A stretch of DNA of 64,000 nt, from contig NZ_FOKV01000009.1 of NCBI RefSeq assembly GCF_900112105.1, positions 62,001 through 126,000 of the forward strand, given 5' to 3'. The position numbers and the translations under genes are program-made. Within the stretch, counting starts at the first letter, position 1. Every line of letters begins with the position of its first letter. The notes below the pieces were generated by a model. It saw nothing but the letters and a program-made list of their open reading frames with translations. It was not told the origin of the DNA and did not search any database. Origin of the DNA: Zunongwangia mangrovi (GTDB lineage Bacteria > Bacteroidota > Bacteroidia > Flavobacteriales > Flavobacteriaceae). Below are positions 34,801 to 43,679 of this stretch, piece by piece.

Positions 34801-35083
34801 AATTCACATGCGTTTGGTGCCAGGTTTAAGAGGTCGATGGACTTTCAACTTTATGGCTGTTGTTGCGTATGCTTCGATTATGATGACGTATTTTGGTGTG
34901 AACTTTTACCTTACAGGATTGCATTCTTATGCCAGTGGTGATAAAGTAATTACCCCAACATTTGTTTATTATGCAGTGCTTGTAGTTGCAATATTAGGTG
35001 CAGTTTCTTATTGGAGATATAGCGTTCATTACAAGAAGAAAGCTAAGAAAGAGATCAAAGAGAAAAAAGAAGAACGAATTTAA
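31883..35083 (+). CDS. ccsA: CcsBA-type cytochrome c biogenesis protein (fusion)
   Basis: This 1066-residue membrane protein carries both halves of the system II cytochrome c synthase. The N-terminal ResB/CcsB-like part has helices near 12-35, 45-65 and 75-95, and an outside region about 100-430 before a helix near 435-455. The long middle (about 480-750) lies outside. The C-terminal CcsA part has about eight helices and the haem-handling WWD region GRYWGWDPKETWALIS near residues 948-962, with conserved His residues nearby (IHVS, IHMR). It moves haem across the membrane and attaches it to apocytochrome c. Fusion in one chain is known in Bacteroidota and epsilonproteobacteria. Confidence 0.9.
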   Translation: MQKKIASVIFSTRIMAVLFVVFAIAMALGTFIENWYSIETARLMIYNTWWFEAIMVFFLINFLGNIKRYNLHKKEKWSSLLLHLSFILILIGAFVTRYISYEGVMPIQEGETTNKFLSEKTFFTFFLDGEINGEPRRRVLQEPVLFGPEYDNEYVLNTDYNGQPVKFELTNFIYGAEEKLIENPNGDNYLKIVEAGGGSRHDHYLKEGEVSSIHNVLFSLNNKTEGAINIQLTNDGEYLIESPFEADYMRMADQKQGNLVADSIQPLMLRSLYTMGNMQFVIPDPVVKGSYDVVATPQKEKNQPDAVSLKISSNGETENVTLMGAKGLATEPKKVNVGGLDIYLNYGSKEMELPFSLKLNDFIAEKYPGTENSYSSFKSKIEIIEEGKEPRPYEIYMNHVLDLEGYRFFQSSFMPDESGTVLSVNHDFWGTWITYIGYFLLYIGLMWIMFAKGSRFGNIKVMLDKVKAKQKTLGLILAIFGTTFGAFAQETQDDHSHIQTTQEQLDSVIMANAVSKEHAAKFGRLIIQDAGGRMKPANTFSSELLRKLSKKDDYNGLNSDQVFLSMTESPFYWYDIPLIYVKKYNDSIRHIAGVPEEKKYLSLLDFMDDEGSYKLSPYLQEAYRAPVPNQFQKDFIEADKRVNLLWQALDGNILRVFPVPGDENNKWVSHKEAQDSGMLKGMDSVYTKQIIPLYMNALKLARQTGDYEQANKYLQSIKDYQKKFGEEVMPTDKKVEAEILYNRYDIFRNLFWMYMLAGLVMLVFVVAQILKDRKGIRMIINVCTVAIIILFILHTAGLGFRWYISGHAPWSDAYESMIYVGWATMFFGLAFGRQSKLTIASTAFVASMILMVAHWNWMDPAIANLQPVLDSYWLMIHVSVIVGSYGPFTLGMILGVVSLLLMIMTTEKNKKRIELSIREITIVTEMALTVGLVMLTIGNFLGGQWANESWGRYWGWDPKETWALISIMVYAFVIHMRLVPGLRGRWTFNFMAVVAYASIMMTYFGVNFYLTGLHSYASGDKVITPTFVYYAVLVVAILGAVSYWRYSVHYKKKAKKEIKEKKEERI

Positions 35084-35181
35084 TTGGCACCGCCAAAGGC
35101 TATTATACTCCGAGGCTTGCCTCGAAATTGAAAAATTGTTTCTAGTGAATGCCTCGTGGGCTTGCCCCGAGGTAGTTTACT
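35083..35181 (+). repeat. REP/MITE-like element, full-length copy
   Basis: This 99-base palindromic intergenic element begins at the last base of the ccsBA stop. It carries two hairpins: CGAGGC-TT-GCCTCG (35111-35124), and CCTCG...CGAGG (35152-35172) around GGGCTTGCCC. The right end reads CCCGAGGTAGTTTACT as in the other two copies at 21876 and 28813. No reading frame is involved. Confidence 0.85.
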
Positions 35182-35211
35182 TAATCATTATTTCTACAGA
35201 ATTGAATATAA

Positions 35212-35240
35212 AAAAGGCTGTCTAATTTAGACAGCCTTTT
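35212..35240. terminator. bidirectional terminator between ccsBA and fumC
   Basis: AAAAGGCTGTCTA / TAGACAGCCTTTT: a perfect 13-base-pair stem with a three-base loop, serving both convergent genes. Confidence 0.85.
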
Positions 35241-35276
35241 GATTTTGTATAAAATTGAAGCTAATTTTATAAAAGC

Positions 35277-36674
35277 TTATTTTAAGCTACCAACCATATC
35301 TTTTGGTTGAACCCACTCATCAAATTCATCTTCAGTAAGATATCCAAGATTTACAGCTTCTTCTTTTAGCGTTGTACCATTCTTGTGTGCAGTTCCGGCA
35401 ATTTCAGCAGCTTTGTAATATCCAATTTTGGTATTTAGAGCAGTGACCAACATTAAAGAGTTATTTAAATGCTCCTGAATTCTTGAATGGTTTGGCTCGA
35501 TTCCCTGAGCACAATTTACATCAAAAGAAACGCAGGCATCACCAATAAGTTCTGCACTTTGTAATAAGTTAGCAGCCATTACAGGTTTAAAGACGTTAAG
35601 TTCAAATTGTCCTTGCATTCCGCCGGCGCTAATAGCTACATCGTTGCCAATTACCTGAGCGCAAACCATTGTTAAGGCTTCACACTGTGTTGGATTAACC
35701 TTTCCAGGCATAATAGAAGAACCAGGTTCGTTAGCAGGAATATTAATTTCTCCAATTCCGCATCGAGGTCCACTGGCGATCATTCTAATATCATTACCAA
35801 TCTTATTTAAAGAAACGGCTATTTGTTTTAAAGCAGAATGAGTTTCTACTAATGCATCGTGAGCCGCAAGAGCTTCAAATTTATTAGCTGCAGAGGTAAA
35901 AGGTAGGCTGGTAAATTCAGCGATCTTTTCTGCAACTTTTACTGCATAACCTTCAGGAGTGTTAAGTCCGGTTCCAACAGCCGTTCCACCTAGAGCTAAT
36001 TCTCCTAGGTGAGGTAATGTATTTTCTAAGGCTTTTATTCCGTAGTCTAACTGCGCAGCATATCCACTAAATTCCTGCCCTAGGGTAAGCGGAGTAGCAT
36101 CCATAAAGTGGGTACGACCAATTTTTACTACTTCTTTAAATTCTTCAGATTTTTTCTTTAAAGTATCTCTAAGTTGTTTTACTCCCGGAAGAGTAACCTC
36201 GATCACTTTCTTATAAGCAGCGATATGCATTCCGGTAGGGAAGGTATCGTTAGATGATTGTGATTTATTTACATCGTCATTTGGCTGAAGAGTTTTATCA
36301 CCTTCTCCAATAGTTTTACCTGCGATTTGGTGGGCACGGTTTGCGATTACCTCATTAACATTCATGTTAGATTGTGTACCACTACCAGTTTGCCAGATAA
36401 CCAAAGGAAATTGATCGTCGTGCTTTCCTTCTAAGATTTCGTCACAAACTTTACCAATTAGATCTCTTTTCTCTTCAGCTAGAACACCTAATTCGCAATT
36501 GGTATAAGCAGCAGCCTTTTTAAGATAAGCAAAACCATAAACGATCTCTAAAGGCATGCTAGCCGCAGGACCAATTTTAAAATTATTACGAGAGCGCTCG
36601 GTTTGTGCACCCCATAATTTATCTGAAGGAACTTTAACTTCCCCCATGGTATCTTTTTCTATTCTAAAGTCCAT
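35277..36674 (-). CDS. fumC: fumarate hydratase class II
   Basis: This 465-residue iron-independent fumarase of the TCA cycle interconverts fumarate and L-malate. The superfamily signature [16 protein letters not shown] (about 317-332) contains the catalytic serine loop, and the substrate region has [12 protein letters not shown] and [13 protein letters not shown]. Length matches E. coli FumC (467). It is transcribed alone from a -7 box at 36697-36704 and ends at the hairpin shared with ccsBA. Confidence 0.96.
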   Translation of the reverse strand: MDFRIEKDTMGEVKVPSDKLWGAQTERSRNNFKIGPAASMPLEIVYGFAYLKKAAAYTNCELGVLAEEKRDLIGKVCDEILEGKHDDQFPLVIWQTGSGTQSNMNVNEVIANRAHQIAGKTIGEGDKTLQPNDDVNKSQSSNDTFPTGMHIAAYKKVIEVTLPGVKQLRDTLKKKSEEFKEVVKIGRTHFMDATPLTLGQEFSGYAAQLDYGIKALENTLPHLGELALGGTAVGTGLNTPEGYAVKVAEKIAEFTSLPFTSAANKFEALAAHDALVETHSALKQIAVSLNKIGNDIRMIASGPRCGIGEINIPANEPGSSIMPGKVNPTQCEALTMVCAQVIGNDVAISAGGMQGQFELNVFKPVMAANLLQSAELIGDACVSFDVNCAQGIEPNHSRIQEHLNNSLMLVTALNTKIGYYKAAEIAGTAHKNGTTLKEEAVNLGYLTEDEFDEWVQPKDMVGSLK

Positions 36675-36696
36675 AATTTAAATATTGATTGTTACA

Positions 36697-36704
36697 CAAA
36701 TTTA
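36697..36704 (-). promoter_or_regulatory. fumC promoter -7 box
   Basis: The minus strand reads TAAATTTG, 22 bases before the fumC ATG. The -33 element is not clear. Confidence 0.5.
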
Positions 36705-36805
36705 AGGTATCACGCACTTTTACGGTATAAAAAAGCTTTAAAATTGGTTGAAAATGAATGATATTATTTATTGTTAATAGGATTGTTCAAAAATTCGTAA
36801 TTTAA

Positions 36806-36837
36806 TTGTGATAGCCATTTTATAAATTTTATCTTTG
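36806..36837 (+). promoter_or_regulatory. promoter of the 60-residue membrane protein gene
   Basis: TTG at 36806-36808 and TATCTTTG at 36830-36837 with 21 bases between them fit the Bacteroidota promoter well. Transcription would start near 36843, about 15 bases before the coding start. Confidence 0.65.
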
Positions 36838-36857
36838 TAATCCAAATACTGAAAATT

Positions 36858-37040
36858 ATGATGTTCGAATTCGATCAATTTCTGGGTTTTTTGGCGTTTT
36901 TAACGATCCTTACTATGGGATTTTGGTTAATGATCTTCCTTACAGCGGTGATCGTGCCGTATTGGTTAGGAGGTTCGATCATGGATCTTATTAAAGAGAA
37001 GAAAGCTAAACGAAAAGCTGCCAAAGAACAAAAAGCATAA
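36858..37040 (+). CDS. small membrane protein, 60 aa
   Basis: This 60-residue protein has one long or two short hydrophobic segments (about residues 8-43, FLAFLTILTMGFWLMIFLTA and VIVPYWLGGSIM) and a lysine-rich C-terminal tail (KEKKAKRKAAKEQKA) that should face the cytoplasm. Two ATG codons (36858 and 36861) are both possible starts. It has its own promoter and, directly after the stop, a perfect terminator hairpin, so it is a monocistronic unit of about 230 bases. No family is recognised. Confidence 0.75.
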   Translation: MMFEFDQFLGFLAFLTILTMGFWLMIFLTAVIVPYWLGGSIMDLIKEKKAKRKAAKEQKA

Positions 37041-37068
37041 AAAAAGGGACTTTTAAAAGTCCCTTTTT
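37041..37068. terminator. hairpin terminator after the small membrane protein gene
   Basis: A perfect self-complementary 28-base sequence, arm AAAAAGGGACTTTT, begins immediately after the stop codon and runs into a T-tract. Confidence 0.85.
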
Positions 37069-37156
37069 TTATGTCCTGTTTTTTCTCGATATAAAGTCGA
37101 TTTGCGATTGATCGAGATAGTTTCCTGAAAACCAAACACAGGAAAAATGAAGGAGA

Positions 37157-39685
37157 TTAAAAATCTCCTTCCATATCATCATCATTCATATCTCTATTCT
37201 CTCTTCTTTGCTGATTCTTTTGTTGGTTGAATCTGTAGATCAAAGATACGTTGATTTGGCGTTGTCTCCACTGAAACTCGCTATACTGGGTAAACATATC
37301 TGTAGTTGTAGTTCCCTGTCTTTTTCTTGAATTTAAAAGGTCACTTACGTTTGCAGATATTGTAGCGTTGTCGTTAAAGATATCTTTACTAAGTGCAAGA
37401 TCGATAGATAGCATTCCATCTCTTTGTCCCTGGATCTCGTCTGATGGTCCCATGTAAAACGCATTTGTTTGCCATTCGATACCAAGTGGTAAACTTACTT
37501 TAGAGCTAAATCTACCAAACCAGCTATTGTTTTCCTGGCTATAGCTTTGTCCTTCGTATTCCCCATCAATGTTAAACTGGAAGAAATTAAAACTACCGTT
37601 TAAACGTAACCAGTCTGCTGGGTTATAAAGCAAACCAAATTCAGCTCCAATTCTATCATTTGTACCAAGGTTAATAGGTAATGTTCTAATTACTTCAACC
37701 TCTGTATTATTAGGTCCTGAAATCGTGATGTTATCCTGAACTCTTTGGAAAGCATCAGTCTCTCTCTGGAAATATACAGAAGAAGTAAGTGTTAGTTTTT
37801 CCCATCTTTTTAGATATCCAAGATCGAATGCATTAGAAAATGCAGGTTGTAAATTAGGATTTCCCTGGAAGATGTTAGTTCTACTATTTCTTGAAGGGAA
37901 AGGATTAATAAACCATCCACGTGGGCGATTGATCCTTCTGTTATATCCTAAAGTAATATTTTCCTGTTCCCCTAATTCGTATATAATGTTTACGGTAGGA
38001 AAGAGACCTAGATAGTTATTATCAAAATCTGTATTAATCTGAAAACCGAATTCTTCACGTAATTCTGCTTCGGTTAATTCTGAATCGATGTTTCCCTTAA
38101 GATTGGTGTTCTCTAAACGTAAACCTAAAAGAAAGCTGAAATCACCGAATTTTGAACCATACTGAGTGTATAATGCTTGAACATTTTCAGTATAATCAAA
38201 AATATTTGTTTGATTTTCATTGATAGCAAGAACTCCATTATCGTTCTCCTGGCGCAATTCGTAATCTGTTACCGTGTTTTCAAAGTTACCGCGATATCCA
38301 GCTTCAAATTGAGAATTCTCACCAAGTGGCAAAACATAATCTGCCTGAAGTAAATATTCTCTTTGTTCTTCTAAAGTATTGGTTTCTTCTCGAGGAACAT
38401 TAATTTCATCTCGACCAGTATTATTATTATCTACAAGCTCGTTGATAAAAGCTGCCTGCTCTTCATTATCGATGTCATATTGGAAATCTGCAGTTAGCTG
38501 GTGACCTTCGTCGTTAAATTTATTGATATAATTTACAGCAAACTGGTAACTCTCATCTTCTTCGGTCTCTAACTCGGTTCTTGTAGTCCCTAATCGCTCT
38601 TCACCATTCAGAAAATAATCGTTGATGTTTGTAGTAAGATCTTCATCATCACCATTTCTATAGAAAATAGAACCTGTGATCGATGATTGATCGTTAATGT
38701 AATATTCTAAACCTAAATTAGTATTGAAACCTTTGTTTTCACGATCCATATCTCGATCTTCGATGTTACGGTCGTAATTTATATCTTCTAAAAGAGGAAT
38801 TTCTCTTTCTTCAAAATATTCAGTTTCGTTATATCCATTTCCAGGGCTTTCTCTGTAACGGTATCCTGTGGTATTAAAAAGGTTGAACTTTTCTGTACGA
38901 TAGTTGATGTTTGCAGAAGCTCCGGCATTTGCAGGATCACCACCAGTTAAGGTAAGGGAACCATTAAAACCTAATGTTTTGTCTTTTCTAAGAATGATGT
39001 TAAGGATACCGGCAGTACCTTCAGCATCGTATCGTGCAGAAGGAGACGTAATTACTTCTACACGCTCGATCGCATCTGCAGGAAGCTGACTTAATACATC
39101 TGTAGAACCAAAACCAGCCATTGCTGAAGGTTTCCCATTAATTAAGATTCTAACATTTTCGTTACCTCTTAAACTAATTCCTCCTTCTACATCTACAGAA
39201 ACAGATGGTACGTTATTTAAAGCGTCACTAACTGTCCCACCGGCAGTAGTAAGATCTTTACCAATATTGTATATTTTTTTATCTAATCTTACATCAACCT
39301 GGGTGGTTTCTGCACGAACAACAACTTCATCAAGACTCGCTGAACTTACTCCTAAGGCAATGGTGCCAAGATTTAGATCTGAGTTTACTGTTCTATTTTT
39401 AAAGATTTTACTTTCGTAGGAGATAAATTCTACTTCAATATTGTAGGTCCCTTTTGCAACTTCGATGGCAAAGTTACCATCGATATCTGTAACTCCTCCG
39501 GTTACTTTGCTTGGATCATTGACGTCTGTTATACTTACCGTAGCATATTCTAGCGGAACTTCAAGATCATTATCAATTACTTTACCCGATATGGTATAAT
39601 CTGCACTCTGCGCAAAAAGAGTGATGTTTAGGCTTAGGAAAAATAAAAGCGCTAAACTTTGTCTAAAATTAAATTTGGCGGTCAT
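37157..39685 (-). CDS. TonB-dependent receptor-type outer-membrane protein
   Basis: This 842-residue outer-membrane protein has a signal peptide ending LFAQ (about 25), then a carboxypeptidase-like regulatory domain (30-115, ISGKVIDNDLEVPLEYATVS), a plug domain (about 125-230, with GGTVSDALNNVPSVSVD and IERVEVITSPSARYDAEG) and a beta barrel of the Bacteroidota outer-membrane type. It ends with a long charged tail QRRENRDMNDDDMEGDF. No SusD-like partner is next to it, so a role in glycan uptake is not supported; iron, peptide or signalling functions are equally possible. Confidence 0.88.
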   Translation of the reverse strand: MTAKFNFRQSLALLFFLSLNITLFAQSADYTISGKVIDNDLEVPLEYATVSITDVNDPSKVTGGVTDIDGNFAIEVAKGTYNIEVEFISYESKIFKNRTVNSDLNLGTIALGVSSASLDEVVVRAETTQVDVRLDKKIYNIGKDLTTAGGTVSDALNNVPSVSVDVEGGISLRGNENVRILINGKPSAMAGFGSTDVLSQLPADAIERVEVITSPSARYDAEGTAGILNIILRKDKTLGFNGSLTLTGGDPANAGASANINYRTEKFNLFNTTGYRYRESPGNGYNETEYFEEREIPLLEDINYDRNIEDRDMDRENKGFNTNLGLEYYINDQSSITGSIFYRNGDDEDLTTNINDYFLNGEERLGTTRTELETEEDESYQFAVNYINKFNDEGHQLTADFQYDIDNEEQAAFINELVDNNNTGRDEINVPREETNTLEEQREYLLQADYVLPLGENSQFEAGYRGNFENTVTDYELRQENDNGVLAINENQTNIFDYTENVQALYTQYGSKFGDFSFLLGLRLENTNLKGNIDSELTEAELREEFGFQINTDFDNNYLGLFPTVNIIYELGEQENITLGYNRRINRPRGWFINPFPSRNSRTNIFQGNPNLQPAFSNAFDLGYLKRWEKLTLTSSVYFQRETDAFQRVQDNITISGPNNTEVEVIRTLPINLGTNDRIGAEFGLLYNPADWLRLNGSFNFFQFNIDGEYEGQSYSQENNSWFGRFSSKVSLPLGIEWQTNAFYMGPSDEIQGQRDGMLSIDLALSKDIFNDNATISANVSDLLNSRKRQGTTTTDMFTQYSEFQWRQRQINVSLIYRFNQQKNQQRRENRDMNDDDMEGDF

Positions 39686-39806
39686 TAAAACTTTTTCTTG
39701 TATGACCGCCTATAATCAAAAAGGTTTAAAGCCTATTGGTTAAACTTGCGTTAAAGAAGCCCGTAAAACCTGTTAAATAGGTGCTTTAGTGGTTGAACCT
39801 CAAAGC

Positions 39807-40181
39807 CTAAGATTTTTTTCGAATTTCTTTATTTATGTTAAGATATTTCTCGAACTGTTCTTTAGATAAAAGCTTCCCTAAATTGCGGTGTTCTGCTTTC
39901 TGGATACCTTTAAGCTTTCTCACCTGTGCAATAGGATTCATACTACTATTAATGATCTCGTTCTTCTTGATCGTATATTCGATAATTAGATCTTCCATTT
40001 TAGAAGTTTGTTTTTCATCTAAAAATAAACGGTCTTTCCATAATAAGGCAAGCTCTTCAGCGATGTCCTTTATTTCTTCCCGGCTTTTTTTGTTCATATA
40101 GATCTGTGAAGCTACAAATCCTGCAACAAGCATTCCTGCCAGGCTTATTAATGATATTCTTTGGTTAAGTGTAAGTTTCAT
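39807..40181 (-). CDS. membrane-anchored small helical protein (Spy/CpxP-like layout)
   Basis: This 124-residue protein has an N-terminal membrane helix (about 9-28) and a helical, highly charged outside part. The sequence RKLKGIQKAEHRNLGKLLSKEQFEKYL resembles the helical hairpin of periplasmic Spy/CpxP-type sensors, where a helix ends at L(S/T)xEQ, but the LTxxQ motif pair is not both present. It follows prfB and ArsC-like genes on the same strand and precedes the TonB receptor gene by 120 bases. Function unknown. Confidence 0.65.
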   Translation of the reverse strand: MKLTLNQRISLISLAGMLVAGFVASQIYMNKKSREEIKDIAEELALLWKDRLFLDEKQTSKMEDLIIEYTIKKNEIINSSMNPIAQVRKLKGIQKAEHRNLGKLLSKEQFEKYLNINKEIRKKS

Positions 40182-40211
40182 GCTTTAGGTTTTTAATTAG
40201 GAGTTGCTCAG

Positions 40212-40553
40212 TTAGACTATTTTCTTAATATCTTCTGGAGGTCTTCCTACAACAGCTTCGGTTTCATTTTCTACGATTGGCCGTTCTATTAATTTAGGGT
40301 TTTCCACCATAATTCGTACCAATTCGTTTTCACTAAGATCTTTATCTTTAAAGTTCTCTTTCCAAATCTTCTCGTTTTTTCTAACTAACTGAATCGCAGT
40401 CATATTCAGTTTGATTAGTAAGGCTTTTAATTCGTCTTCAGATAGAGGCTCTTTTAAATATTCTCTTACCTGAAATTCTTTGCCCGAATTTTCTACAATT
40501 TCTAACCCCTCTCTGGATTTTTTACATCGGGTATTATGATAAATTGTAACCAT
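40212..40553 (-). CDS. ArsC/Spx-like thioredoxin-fold protein
   Basis: This 113-residue protein of the ArsC (glutaredoxin-dependent arsenate reductase) family has the N-terminal YHNTRCKKSREG with the catalytic Cys10 and the conserved VREYLKEPLSEDEL. The C-terminal block PKLIERPIVENETEAVVGRPPE contains the Arg in ERPI that binds the oxyanion in ArsC, plus the family ending GRPPE. Many such proteins in Bacteroidota are not proven arsenate reductases, and there is no arsenical pump here, so a general redox role is possible. It lies 30 bases before the small helical gene on the same strand. Confidence 0.82.
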   Translation of the reverse strand: MVTIYHNTRCKKSREGLEIVENSGKEFQVREYLKEPLSEDELKALLIKLNMTAIQLVRKNEKIWKENFKDKDLSENELVRIMVENPKLIERPIVENETEAVVGRPPEDIKKIV

Positions 40554-40655
40554 ATTTATTTCTTTTATTTAAAATAAACAATTTTAATTTTAGTCTGTAT
40601 TATGATGAAAAACTAACGTATTTGCTATATAAAATACTATTATTTTTTAACAAAA

Positions 40656-41753
40656 TCAATCTTCATCCTTTTGTCCCATCATCATTAGATAAGCTTTTAA
40701 GAATTGATCTAAATTTCCATCCATTACACTATCTACATTTCCGGTTTCTTCAGCCGTTCTAACATCTTTTATTAGTTTATAAGGATGCATTACATAATTT
40801 CTAATTTGCGATCCCCATTCTATCTTCTTTTTACTGGCTTCAATATCTTCTCGTTGCTCGCGTTGCTTTTCAAGCTCTATTTCGTAAAGCTGTGATCTAA
40901 GCATTTGCATGGCACGATCGCGGTTGTCGTGTTGTGATCTTGTTTCTGAACAGGAAATTTGAATTCCGGTAGGGTGGTGAACCAATTGAACCTTTGTCTC
41001 AACCTTATTTACATTTTGGCCACCGGCACCACTGGATCTTGCTGTTGTGATCTCGATATCTGCCGGATTAATTTCAATTTCTATCCTATCGTCTACCAAA
41101 GGATATACATAAACAGAAGCAAATGACGTATGCCTTTTCGCATTACTATCAAATGGCGAAATACGAACTAATCGATGTACACCATTTTCACCTTTAAGCC
41201 AGCCAAAAGCATAATCGCCTTCAATTTCCAGCGTTACGGTCTTTATTCCTGCCACATCACCTTCCTGGTAGTTAAGCTCTTTTATTTTAAAGCCCTGCTT
41301 TTCTGCCCACATTAGGTACATACGCATTAGCATTTGTGCCCAGTCACAACTTTCAGTTCCGCCTGCTCCTGCGGTTATTTGCAATACTGCACTTAGATCG
41401 TCACCTTCTTCAGAAAGCATGTTTTTAAACTCCAGTTCTTCAATGATATTCAGTATTTTCTCGTATTGTTTTACAACATCTTCTTCTTCAGCTTCATCTT
41501 CATTATAGAACTCTAGCAAAACCTGTAATTCTTCTAATCCACTTTTAGCAGACCTGTAATCATTCACCCATTTTTTCTTCCCTTTTAGGGTTTTCATGAA
41601 TTCTTCAGCTTCAGACGGATTGTCCCAAAAACTGGGATCGAAAGTTTTTTCTTCTTCATTCTGAATTTCAATGAGCTTTTGTTCAATATTTAAATGAACT
41701 TTTAATTTATCTATTCGTGTTGCTATATCTTTTACCTGATCGGTAGTTATCAT
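40656..41753 (-). CDS. prfB: peptide chain release factor 2, no programmed frameshift
   Basis: This 365-residue release factor reads UGA/UAA stop codons. The tripeptide SPF (199-201) and the catalytic GGQ (244-246) are intact, matching E. coli positions 205-207 and 250-252. The N-terminal domain is encoded in the same frame from ATG 41753 onwards; the region equivalent to the E. coli frameshift site at codon 26 has no in-frame stop and no CTT TGA. The autoregulatory frameshift is therefore absent. The gene is single, transcribed on the minus strand; the transglutaminase operon ends about 60 bases upstream. Confidence 0.95.
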   Translation of the reverse strand: MITTDQVKDIATRIDKLKVHLNIEQKLIEIQNEEEKTFDPSFWDNPSEAEEFMKTLKGKKKWVNDYRSAKSGLEELQVLLEFYNEDEAEEEDVVKQYEKILNIIEELEFKNMLSEEGDDLSAVLQITAGAGGTESCDWAQMLMRMYLMWAEKQGFKIKELNYQEGDVAGIKTVTLEIEGDYAFGWLKGENGVHRLVRISPFDSNAKRHTSFASVYVYPLVDDRIEIEINPADIEITTARSSGAGGQNVNKVETKVQLVHHPTGIQISCSETRSQHDNRDRAMQMLRSQLYEIELEKQREQREDIEASKKKIEWGSQIRNYVMHPYKLIKDVRTAEETGNVDSVMDGNLDQFLKAYLMMMGQKDED

Positions 41754-41816
41754 ATATCTGAATTTAGTGCAGTATAATTCTTTTTGAGTAATTTAAATTT
41801 GAAGAATTTGTTAATT

Positions 41817-42680
41817 CTATTGCTGGGCATTTTGTTGTGCGTGCACTTCTACACTATACTTCGTGTGATTTTTTCCTGAAGTATAAACAATTCCTTTAAT
41901 GGGGGGGCAATCTGAATAATCCTTACCATCTGCCACTTTAATATGATTCTCTGCAGCAATGAGGTTATTAGTTGGATCGAAGCCAACCCATCCACAACCT
42001 GGTATAAACGCTTCTGCCCAGGCATGCATTTGGGAATCGCCAAAATAGCCATTTCCCTGATGTAAATATCCTGAAATATATCGTGTAGGAATACGATATG
42101 AACGTGCGATTGCGCAAAATAAATGCGTGAAATCCTGGCAAACGCCTTGTTTTTCTTCTAAGATCATATCAAGGTCGGTATCTACATCGGTAACATCGGT
42201 CTTAAAACTAAAAATATCAAAGATCCAATTGTTTAGATTTTTCAGGTTTTCAAAAATGGATACCTCTTCATCGTAAACAAAGTCTATTTCGTGGGATACA
42301 GGAAGTTTAGTAAGTGTAGTAGACTTTAGAAATGCTGAATGTTCTACCTTAAAATTTAAGGAATTAAGTTCTGAAATTTCTTCCTCGATACTAAGATCAC
42401 TCGTTTTTTCGAATGGATTGAACTGATCTTTTATTACATGAAATTCAGCCTCAAAATCGATAGATTTAAAGCGTTTTTTTGGATGAACTCTAAAGGTTTC
42501 AAATCCGTATCCATTAATAGATTTTTCTACCGGAATATGCAGGGAATTCTTAAACTCTGAACTAATGACCTGCTGAGATTTAGCATTTAAAGGGGCAATT
42601 AAAAATTGCCATAAGGCCTCGTCTACAAAATTCTCGTAGGTATTGGTTGCTGCATATTTTATGACGTAGTTTAGTGCCAT
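41817..42680 (-). CDS. transglutaminase-like cysteine protease family protein
   Basis: This 287-residue cytoplasmic protein has the transglutaminase/protease fold. The N-terminal beta domain (about 1-150) is followed by the catalytic triad Cys181 (GVCQDF), His219 (MHAWAEAF) and Asp235 (FDPTNN). It belongs to the bacterial transglutaminase subgroup regularly encoded with alpha-E and circularly permuted ATP-grasp genes; all three are adjacent here in the same direction (ATP-grasp first, this last). A role as a peptidase or peptide cross-linking enzyme acting on the ligase product is the published type of prediction, not proof. Confidence 0.88.
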   Translation of the reverse strand: MALNYVIKYAATNTYENFVDEALWQFLIAPLNAKSQQVISSEFKNSLHIPVEKSINGYGFETFRVHPKKRFKSIDFEAEFHVIKDQFNPFEKTSDLSIEEEISELNSLNFKVEHSAFLKSTTLTKLPVSHEIDFVYDEEVSIFENLKNLNNWIFDIFSFKTDVTDVDTDLDMILEEKQGVCQDFTHLFCAIARSYRIPTRYISGYLHQGNGYFGDSQMHAWAEAFIPGCGWVGFDPTNNLIAAENHIKVADGKDYSDCPPIKGIVYTSGKNHTKYSVEVHAQQNAQQ

Positions 42681-42725
42681 GTTATAAAAATGAATGCGAA
42701 TTTAAAGATTCTGGGCCTTATTCAT

Positions 42726-43670
42726 TCATAAAAAATACTCAATTTCTATTTTTTTTGCAATGTCATTTAAGGTGTTTAGTATTTTTTCGATAAAGCCTTG
42801 CAGATCCTCTTCTATTTCTTCGATCAATTTAAACTCATATTCTGCGCGTACTTTTCCCACAAGAAATTCAGCCGAGTTCTTATCTGGAGTTTTCGATTTT
42901 GATAGATCGCTTATATGCCTGCTTACCTGATTTAAGCTATTCATTATCGATCTTGGACAATTTGGATTCAGAATTAAAAATTCTAAAGTGATTAAACTAC
43001 GAGGTGCTTTTTTATAATATCGCCTCATCATATCATACGATTCGGCACATTTTAGCAGAGTTGTCCACTCATAGCTATTCTTTAAATGATCACCGTAACT
43101 GCCGCCGGCTAGATTCGCGTCGTTATATTTTGCGTTGATGATCCTAATGATTTGTGTTGCACGTTCGATATTTATGCCCAGCATAATAATACTGTAAACA
43201 TCATCGTGTAAAAGCGTCCCTCTAATTTTTCCTCTTAAAATAGAAGTAGATTCGGCTACATGAACAGTAAATTCATACAGGCCGCTTTTCATAAATTTTT
43301 CAGGGGAATAATTTAGCGTGTAATGGTAAAACTTATTTAGAGATTCGTATAATTCCGTAGAAATTAGATCCCTGGCGCTATTGGCATTTTCCCTGGCATA
43401 TTGTAGGTAATTGATTATAGAATCTGGCTTTTCTTTATTAAGGGCAATATCAAACAAAACCTGACCCTCATCAAGTTCGATATTAGGATCTGTTACAGGA
43501 TCGCTTGCCATAAAAAGCATAGATCTAAGTACAAATTGTCGAGATTGTGAAAGCTCGTTTGGAGCATCCAGAGACGAAAAGTAGTTTACATTTAAATATC
43601 GCGCTACATGTTCAGATCTTTCTATATAGCGCCCCATCCAGAAGAGGTTATTGGCAACTCTTGCTAACAT
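42726..43670 (-). CDS. alpha-E domain protein
   Basis: This 314-residue, all-helical, cytoplasmic protein of the alpha-E family begins with the motif LARVANNLFWMGRYIERSEHVAR, in which the E and R residues are conserved, and has RGTLLHDDVYSIIMLGINIERA near residue 150. It follows the ATP-grasp gene by nine bases and precedes the transglutaminase by 45 bases. The three genes form a widely conserved cluster of unknown biological role, predicted to make or modify peptides; alpha-E may act as substrate carrier or second ligase-like domain. Confidence 0.88.
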   Translation of the reverse strand: MLARVANNLFWMGRYIERSEHVARYLNVNYFSSLDAPNELSQSRQFVLRSMLFMASDPVTDPNIELDEGQVLFDIALNKEKPDSIINYLQYARENANSARDLISTELYESLNKFYHYTLNYSPEKFMKSGLYEFTVHVAESTSILRGKIRGTLLHDDVYSIIMLGINIERATQIIRIINAKYNDANLAGGSYGDHLKNSYEWTTLLKCAESYDMMRRYYKKAPRSLITLEFLILNPNCPRSIMNSLNQVSRHISDLSKSKTPDKNSAEFLVGKVRAEYEFKLIEEIEEDLQGFIEKILNTLNDIAKKIEIEYFL

Positions 43671-43679
43671 AAATTTTGT

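Noticed and set aside
37157-39685. SusC-like glycan uptake locus
   Set aside because: No SusD-like lipoprotein or glycoside hydrolase genes are adjacent, so I call only a TonB-dependent receptor-type barrel.
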